Of a stretch of DNA of 64,000 bases, positions 56,887 to 64,000 are shown piece after piece. A program made the translations under genes and the position numbers. The notes under the pieces are model-generated. The model was not told where the DNA came from. It saw only the letters and a list, made by a program, of their open reading frames with translations, and made no database searches. Within the stretch, counting starts at the first letter, position 1. Each line of letters begins with the position of its first letter. This DNA is from Rhypophila decipiens (Eukaryota > Ascomycota > Sordariomycetes > Sordariales > Naviculisporaceae): NCBI GenBank assembly GCA_033297075.1, contig MU858053.1, positions 310,001 to 374,000 of the forward strand, in the 5' to 3' direction.

Positions 56887-58221
56887 ATGAAGCCCTCAAG
56901 CCTCGCACCAGCTTTGCGTGGCTTCAGGACCAACGGGTGCCTCCAACCACCGCTGACAGGCCCGGCCCGACCGATTGCATCCCAGCGCACCTTTCACCGA
57001 ACCACGCCGATCTACCTCCCGCGTCGTCGCAACTTCTTTACTTCCAATGTCTTTCTGCAAAAAGACGGAACCGAGCCTCCCGTGGCGGACACAGGTCGAA
57101 ATAATGGCGCGAACCGATCAGGCGCGAACCATGCCTCACAGAAGAAGCGAAAACCGCCATTAAAGAACTCGCTGCACCGTGTGGCTATCGTCGCCCAGAA
57201 AGGCGTGCCTTCCAAGTCTCCGGTCGCCCCTCCCGAACCTGCCGAGGAGGATGGGAGCTCTACCATCAGTGCAGTCTGCGTGGCCGAGTCCTTCGACATG
57301 GATGCGGTCGCATCAATTCTCACGAGCCACGGCTTCTCACTTGATCCGGATGGCACAGGATTCGAAGTCACCGAAGTGGTACACGCGCGAGCGCTAAACA
57401 AAGGGGACATTTTTGTCTTTCCATCAGGAACGATTGTGACTTGGGCACTACCAAGTGATGTGGGAACCTTGTTGGCAACCAAACACCTCCTCCCAGCCGC
57501 CGAATCACCCTTTGTGGCAGATAAAGAGGTGGAGGACCTCGAATTCATCACAGACCCGGAGGAGGAGACAAGCCGAGTCAGCGGAGATGTGGTCGTCCTG
57601 GGGACACGCAGAGAAGTCCAGGCAGGCGATAGGCTGGACACAACACTGGCTAAAATTGCATTCTCTTCTGGTCTGGCTAGGAGCACCAAACTAGCCGTCC
57701 TCGAGGGCTCACTCACGCGCTACCTCGAAAGCACGCGACAGATTCCAGACCAATTATCCCAGGGCCTCCGAGCCCCGCTGTCGCGCGAGCTGATTCTCCA
57801 AAAGACAGGCGAGCTACTGAACCTGCGCAGCCAACTTAATCACTACAACGACCTGACCGATGCTCTGCCCGATCTTTTCTGGGACAGCGAAGAGAGGCTA
57901 GAGACATATTACTCCAAGATTGGAAAGGCCTTGGATGTCGGTGTGCGCATCAAGACCTTGAACGACAAGATGACATATGCCCGGGAAGTTGTCAACGTGG
58001 CACAGAGTGTGGTCGACATTAGCGAGAAGAACGCAAGCGAGGCACATGGTACCCGGTTGGAGTGGATCATCATCATCCTGATTGCCATCGAAGTGTGTTT
58101 TGAGCTGAGAAGGGTCTACTTGGAGGACCATAATACGTTTGAGGAGGACGTTGTGACCGAGCTGAAGAGTCTCAGGGCGGAACTGGGCAAGACAGGTGCT
58201 GGGGCTGAGAAGCGACCATGA
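56887..58221 (+). CDS. Mitochondrial DUF155 protein, MRX10/RMND1 type
   Basis: Single-exon gene of 444 residues. DUF155 members include yeast Rmd1/Rmd8 and the mitochondrial Mrx10 and human RMND1, the latter needed for mitochondrial translation. The long Arg-rich N terminus (MKPSSLAPALRGFRTNG, ASQRTFHRTTPIYLPRRRNFF) is a good mitochondrial presequence, which favours the Mrx10/RMND1 branch. The DUF155 core shows GDIFVFPSGTIVTWAL, KIAFSSGLARSTKLAVLEGSL and LFWDSEERLETYYSKIGKALDVGVRIKTLNDKMTYA. A membrane segment near the C terminus (LEWIIIILIAIEVCFEL) is typical of the family. The basic KKRKPP stretch at about 85 lies in a poorly conserved linker. Confidence 0.9.
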   Translation: MKPSSLAPALRGFRTNGCLQPPLTGPARPIASQRTFHRTTPIYLPRRRNFFTSNVFLQKDGTEPPVADTGRNNGANRSGANHASQKKRKPPLKNSLHRVAIVAQKGVPSKSPVAPPEPAEEDGSSTISAVCVAESFDMDAVASILTSHGFSLDPDGTGFEVTEVVHARALNKGDIFVFPSGTIVTWALPSDVGTLLATKHLLPAAESPFVADKEVEDLEFITDPEEETSRVSGDVVVLGTRREVQAGDRLDTTLAKIAFSSGLARSTKLAVLEGSLTRYLESTRQIPDQLSQGLRAPLSRELILQKTGELLNLRSQLNHYNDLTDALPDLFWDSEERLETYYSKIGKALDVGVRIKTLNDKMTYAREVVNVAQSVVDISEKNASEAHGTRLEWIIIILIAIEVCFELRRVYLEDHNTFEEDVVTELKSLRAELGKTGAGAEKRP

Positions 58222-60167
58222 TGGGATGGATGACAGAAGGATTCGGGGCGGCGGTCAAGGTCGAATAGGCGTTCTAAAGATACCCAACTCAATAGATCTT
58301 TCTCATGCATGCATAAATATCTGGGGTCACAGATGAACTGGTATGCTATCTCATAAGCTTGCAAATAATGTTGTGGTCGATTCAATTGGATAAACGAACC
58401 TAGCACTTGGCTTTTTAATCGGCATACTCTTTGAATGGAGCAAAAACGCACCTGAACTGGCAGTGATCTGTGCGGCTCCATGCTGAGCAGAAACAAGGCT
58501 CCGGAGTCCGGCCATCCATGGTTCGTTAAAGACCGCCGAACGGCGAACCATATATGGATACCGCATATCCGTTTACGGATAACCTCTCCTGTGGGCTGCA
58601 TAAGATTTGCAGAACACACCACACAACGATATGAGGCTGAAACGTACTGGGGGGCTCAGAATTCAGATAAACATCCAAATGTGGTGGTGGTAATTTTGCG
58701 GCTGACTGAATCTTAGAATCCAACTACCTACATAACGTACCTCTTTCTTTTTTTGCCGACACACTTCTGTTCTTCTTCCCTTTCATTATACAATCACACG
58801 CGAAACATCAGCCTGACCATGTAACGGCGAAGCCGAAACTTGAAAATGGTCATCACCGTCTCTCTCGCAACTTCTGACCCACAGTCAATTGACGCAGCCG
58901 AAAACCTAGAGCACGGCAGGTCCGCGACCAGTGCGCGCCCATGTTACAAAAACCGCCTCTTGTCCCAACCAACTTCCCTACGAGGCTCGGGGTTTGATCA
59001 AGTCCCCCGGCCAAGTCAGTTCAAGCAGTCGAGTCGATCATGAAATCACACCGACACCTCATCCAAATCTCATCTCCCTGGTCTACACTGCGTTGCGGTA
59101 TATCAATATTTTCTCATTACATGTCATATTCCGTTCGCCTAATATCTCACAGCTCTACGATATAGTAGTCGAGAGCTGTTCATATACATTCGTTCGTTCG
59201 CTCGATTCTTCATTCGTGCCCCAATCCCAGCCGAACCGACCACTCCTCGTCACCACATCTCATTGCCCATTCTCTCCCAAGACCATATCAAAGCAACATC
59301 CATTAAATCGTTAATTAAGTATATCTCTTCCCCTCTATACCACCCCGCCGACCTCCTCCCCGTCTGTATATCCCGAACAATGCAATACTCCAAAAATGGA
59401 GAAAGAGTAATTAAAAAGTGATTATTACCACACACCTCCCCCTTTATATATATGATTCATATCCCAAGAAACCTCTTCAAGAACACGGGAAAGGAACCAA
59501 TACCCTTCCCCCCCCCCCCAACTCCTAAACCAACGAGACTCGTCACGGTAGTGATCCGCTAGAGAACAAGGAAAAACAAAAGCCCCCATCATTATTAAAT
59601 GCCTAGTATGCAATCATGCCAAAAATGGTAGGGAACAAAAGATGCAGGGTATTGCCCCTTGCTTGCTTTCAGTGTCCCAAACACTCGGACAGTTCTGACA
59701 GTGCCATAGAATATGCCGCTAACCGAATGTGATAGAAAATATTAAAAAAGGGCCAAAGGACTCAACTTCGTCCTTTTGCCAGGAGTAGGCATAGAGCATA
59801 CTCTGGGTATCTCTATTTCTGCCTCTGGCCCACGTCCTGAATACTGGACTGGGCAATGACATTGGCGTTCAATGAACGCCTAGAAGCGAGCGACTCGGAG
59901 ATCCTGGAGATGCCGCGCTTCTCCGCAAATCAGTCACGATTTTATATCGGAGGAAAGTATGGCCTGCGGCGGCTTCTCCCTGGATTTCAACTTTTGGGCC
60001 CCGGTACGCCATTCTGGGAAATGGTTCTGCTCGGCGTACTGATAAGGTACGATTTCCGCAACTTCGGGGCGGTATGAGAAAGCGAGTGGCGGCGTCAGAC
60101 CGCGAAATTCACGGTCTGGCCTGGTTTGATGATTTCCGTATTCGAGACACGGTTTCGTGCGGATCAA
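58222..60167. other. Intergenic, between convergent MRX10 and AUR1
   Basis: 1.95 kb with no supported gene. A C-rich run occurs near 59508-59519. Short frames such as 58840-59043 lack any motif. I see no transposon or RNA gene. Confidence 0.4.
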
Positions 60168-61698
60168 TCACCGCATGGCCACAACATCTGTCAGCTCGTT
60201 CTCGTGGGCCAGCCTATCGCCATTCCACGTGGTGTCCGAAGGTGAAAAGTGGAGGACAGCGTGCCTCACGTCGTCATTAGGTGTCGTGGGGCTGAGGATT
60301 CCAGGGGTGCTGCTGCTGCTTCCGCAAATGGTATTGTCACGGCTCAACGAATCGAAGCTTGAGCTGCTTCCAAGTGTCCATTCGTCGCTGTCGCCATCAC
60401 GTCTGTCCAAGAGACCAAGACCGAATCCATTCGCATAACCATACCCGCGCTCCTCGTCAGCAGCCGTCGATTTATCGCCAAGCTCCACATACTCGTACTG
60501 CCACCGGGTGCTCTTGTCCGGTTGGGGTCTCGGAAGCCAGCGTCCTCGGGACATATAAAATGCGATTCCGGCAAGAAGGCCGCCACCGACAAGGTCGATG
60601 GCATAGTGGTGATTGAGGTACATGGTGGCCCACCAAATCCACACTACGTATCCGTAGAAGAAGGCCCGGAACTGCGGGAAGCAGTGCGACATGAACAATG
60701 CCTCGAGAACTGCATCAGCCGAATGCAGACTGGGAAAGGCGGCAAAAGGGAGCGGGGCGGTTGTGAACTTGGTTCCGTACATGTCGACGCCGAAAAGCTC
60801 ATCGATCCTCGCCAAGCCAGCCGGGGATCCAGGCATACCATACTGAGCTGGTTCCAGTCCGTGTGCTTTCTCATACCACGGCGGCGTGCAAGGCAGCAAA
60901 ACTCCGATCGTAACTCCAATCATGCACATATAGCCAAAGGCGCGGGCAAATACTGGCGTTGTGCCAGGCGCAGCGAACAGGAACATGGCAGCGCTGCAGA
61001 CGGCGGGAAGGGCGAAGTGGCCAATACCATAGGGGATCCACGCGAGGACGTCAAGGATTGGGTGAGTGTGAGCGGAGAGAATGTTGGAAATGTTCGCTCC
61101 GTAAAGGACATTCTCGAGTGCAGGGAGCACTCTGACCCATATGTGAGGTCGGTACTCGGTCGCAATGAACCTAGTGAAAAATGAAAGGTCAGCCAGATGG
61201 TCCACCGACTATCAATCGGAACAAATCTTTCCTCTTTCGGATGAGAAAGCTTTTGAACACATACCGACTCGAGAAAAAATGCAGCAAGTAGGTCCATATC
61301 GGAAGCGATGGCAGGAAAAACTGCTGTGTGACGGGCATGAGCAGCAGCACGCCCAATACCACAAGACCCCCAAGCTTCAGCAGCGGGGCCGAAGGGAGAA
61401 TGCTAAGCGAGAAGACGATGTAGATGAAGACCAGTAGGTGCTGGAGGTCGTATATCCGCCATCTCCGCCGCTGCAGGGCTTTGAGATTGTCCCAAATCGC
61501 AAATGATGTTTTCAGTTTGGTCACGTCATCTGGCGGACTGGCGCCCGATTTCGCCCTTGATCGCATCCGTGGCTGCCGGGTGCCCCGGTACTTTTGAGGG
61601 ATCGGGTTGAGTTGGGCAAGGTTGAGCTTGAGAGAAACGGGCCATTTCAAAGGCGAGTTTGGCTTCGTCTGCCCTATGTACGTGTTGCTTTCCGGCAT
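60168..61698 (-). CDS. aur1: Inositol phosphorylceramide synthase catalytic subunit (AUR1)
   Basis: Exons 61698-61265 and 61170-60168 give 478 residues. AUR1 transfers phosphoinositol from phosphatidylinositol to ceramide in the Golgi. It is specific to fungi and some protists and is the known target of aureobasidin A. A cytosolic N terminus precedes several membrane helices (LLVFIYIVFSLSI, GGLVVLGVLLLM and AFGYMCMIGVTIGVLL among others). The lipid-phosphatase motifs are present: LLPCTPPWYEKAHG, PSLHSADAV (His294) and LNHHYAIDLVGGG (His333, Asp337), the expected catalytic triad. The C-terminal 120 residues are polar and Ser/Asp rich. Length fits fungal AUR1, which is about 400-480 residues. 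Confidence 0.96.
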
Positions 61699-64000
61699 TT
61701 TGGCGGGTGCGGAGGGTTAGGTATATGACCGGATGAGTTGACGACGGCGGTGGTGGGTGCCGGCTGAGTGCGAGTGACGGGGCGGCACTCGTCGGGTACT
61801 CGAGGTCGTGTGATTCGGCGGGGCTGGCTAACTTCGCATACGCATCTTTTGTTTAGAGTTTTTATACTGTTGAGGGCAGATACGCGAATGTTAAGAGGGC
61901 AAAAGAATAAGGGGAGAGGGAAGAGAAATAAGACCCTTCCACCGACAACAACGAGGTGGTAGGTTGGTCGTGTGCAGAGAGAAAAAGACTTTCAGATGCA
62001 CTCAAGGGTGGAACTTGTGAGGTCAAATGGATTCTCTCGGGTTGCGTGAAGAACCCGCCCCGCTTTACGCCAATACGCGACTGCAAGGTTGCTCCGTACG
62101 CTGTGACTTGAAATATGCAACTAACAGGTACACCGGCCGGCACTAACCGGGATAACACACTGGCTAAGGCTGGATTTGGTTCGATTGATCGCGTTGATAT
62201 CCATCGGCTTGAACATTAAAGCGCATCCTCATTTCAATGCGAAAACCTCATCAATTGTCATGTTTATCTTCCTCCCCAGAGCATTCGCAGAGTACTGAGT
62301 GTTCTCTTCAAGTTTTAATTACCTTTCCTGATCAAGGAGTAATCGTCAGTCAGGCGGACTCTAGCTTCACCGATTACAAATGCATCAGATACCTCGATAT
62401 GCACGCACTTAAACGCTCCGGAAGCTGCGGGCGATCGTAAGCCGATCGTAAGATACCGACCGCCGCCGCCAACAATGAAGATCACCCACACCTTGGGTTT
62501 CCTCAAGATTCTATCCGCGAATTGCTTCATAAACGTCCAGGAATTAAGTATCACCAACCACCAACCCATTCAAGATCCGAACCAAATCTCGGTATGAAAT
62601 CTCGGATTTGAACTAGATGCCTATAAGTGAGGAAATAACAAAATAAATATCAGCCCCCAGTCTTTCAGTCGCCCGTTGACTCGCTCGACTTTTTGGGGAG
62701 GTACCCACCAGCTAAGCATTGGCGGGCGGCTACGGACCGTGGGCACGCGAGCTGCTAGCTATGCATCTAGCGGGGTGGCTGGTAATGGTCGCGTGGATGG
62801 TGAAATGTACATGCTGGACACAGTCACTCCAACAAGAGGAATTCCAGCAGATGTGATGTTTGTGATGTGCCTTGCCAAACAAACAACGGGATGAGTCGAC
62901 AAATCCGTTTCCGGAACCCTGCCGACAACGGTACCTGCCGACCGGAGACTTTTTCGATTTCAGTGACTGCTTGCAGTTGGTATTCCCGAAGCACACTCTG
63001 TACACTACTTACCTACCGTATGGTAATCAGCCCAGCTACGGTCTGAATAAGCAGGCACTATCCATAGGGTTCTGACTTTTGAGCAATGATGACATGAGGC
63101 GGGATTCAATCATGGGATATCAAAATAGCGGTAAGCGCGTGACATGACGATAAGCGACTGGAGGACCCTGAGCCAGACAGTCGGTTCTGAGTGAGTCCGT
63201 CCTGACGGGTAATACGGATATGAGGAAGTCATGTTCCAAATTTATCAGCAAGACAGATCGCCCAACGGGAATGTCGTCAACTTCAGTTTCAGGACTCGTC
63301 ATATAAATGCTTCATGCTCCCAGGCCGCGCAGACCAAGCCATCAAGTTTGCTCAAGATAGAGGGTTGTCGAAGTCTGATCGCAGACGGCCGGTGTGTTGA
63401 AGCGGCCTGCAGGGGCTCTAACATGTGACCCTACCTTTGTGCCTGATGTTTCCTAACGGGATATTCATATCTTGACTCCCACATACGGACTTCAGGATTG
63501 TCATGATCGAACCCCCGCACCCGCTTCAAAAGCCTCGTACGTAGGGTATTCCATTGTGCGGTGAGAGGCCGACCATGATGTACGTGTAAGTGAGAGCAGC
63601 ACCAACCAAGTCTTGTATATAAGAATAAATATACTCCGAATGCATAACCCCGAGAAACAGGTTACCGCCCGCAACCGACACTAGCGCAGTAAGGCAAGGG
63701 TGAAGGACAGTTCGGCCGGGTCGTTCGTTGGTCATTCTTTTTTTCTCCATCTCCATCATTCGTCTTGCAGGCAAGTCCCTTCATCTCCGCAGCTTCCGAC
63801 CGGTCCCCGGCCCCCTCTGGATTTTTCTTTTGCTCTTTCTTTGTGGCTTGGCGATGGACACGCCATGTGACTTCAAACTGGGGTCTCCCGGGTTTCTGAG
63901 TGGTGCCGGTGAATTTTTCTTTTTTGTTCGCTTTCGCTCTCCCTTGAGTTATTAGCGTGCCGTGATCCGCGCAGGCATGGCCCAAATGTCCAATGACCTC
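61699..64000. other. AUR1 upstream region and right end of the window
   Basis: No gene is supported. A pyrimidine-rich stretch near 63728-63850 (TTTCTCCATCTCCATC, TTTTTCTTTTGCTCTTTC) could be the promoter-proximal region of a gene starting beyond the window, but no coding exon is recognisable. Confidence 0.35.

Noticed and set aside
57012..57716. 234-codon antisense frame in MRX10
   Set aside because: Shadow of the DUF155 coding region; no motif of its own.

Overview
The window is genomic DNA of a filamentous ascomycete, most likely a sordariomycete. Three things point there. Genes carry short (about 50-110 bp) introns with GT..AG ends. Proteins of Pezizomycotina type are present: cofactor-independent phosphoglycerate mutase, nucleus-encoded ATP synthase subunit 9, and a long FREQUENCY clock protein. 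The FREQUENCY protein resembles the Neurospora one over nearly its whole length. I cannot name the species. No rRNA, CRISPR array, phage or clear tRNA was seen.

I support 22 protein genes. Left part (0.8-16 kb): ATP synthase subunit 9 (+), phosphoglycerate mutase (-), Mediator subunit 9 (+), tubulin cofactor C (+), GPI1 (-), a small two-helix membrane protein (-), MDM35 (-) and the exosome nuclease RRP6 (+). Centre (16-31 kb): a 6-kb gene-poor stretch with a 22-bp minisatellite and decayed repeats leads into the frq clock gene (+). It is followed by prefoldin subunit 3 (+), SEC14 (+) and the kinetochore gene MIS14/NSL1 (-). Right part (31-62 kb): a 175-bp MITE, a small unknown gene (+), proteasome ATPase RPT3 (+), folliculin/LST7 (-), a tyrosine phosphatase (-), mitochondrial RCC1-type FMP25 (-), COG3 (+), a YMC1-type carrier (+), TIP20/RINT1 (-), MRX10/RMND1 (+) and AUR1 (-). 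The last 2.3 kb hold no gene I can support.

Most genes are housekeeping and are not linked in one pathway. Four pairs are divergent with 450-600 bp shared upstream regions: phosphoglycerate mutase/MED9, MDM35/RRP6, FMP25/COG3 and TIP20/MRX10. Two vesicle-tethering subunits, COG3 and TIP20, lie 2 kb apart.

The most interesting part is the frq locus. The coding region has the coiled coil, two basic nuclear-localisation-like clusters, an acidic C-terminal half and a conserved internal methionine (codon 95) that matches the short-FRQ start of Neurospora. Upstream are GATAC/CGAT-type repeats at positions where light-response elements would be expected, a leader with long upstream ORFs, and an 8-codon upstream ORF that overlaps the long-FRQ start codon and contains a possible 5' splice site. 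Exon boundaries throughout were set by eye from GT/AG signals, reading frame and remembered family sequences, so individual junctions may be off.
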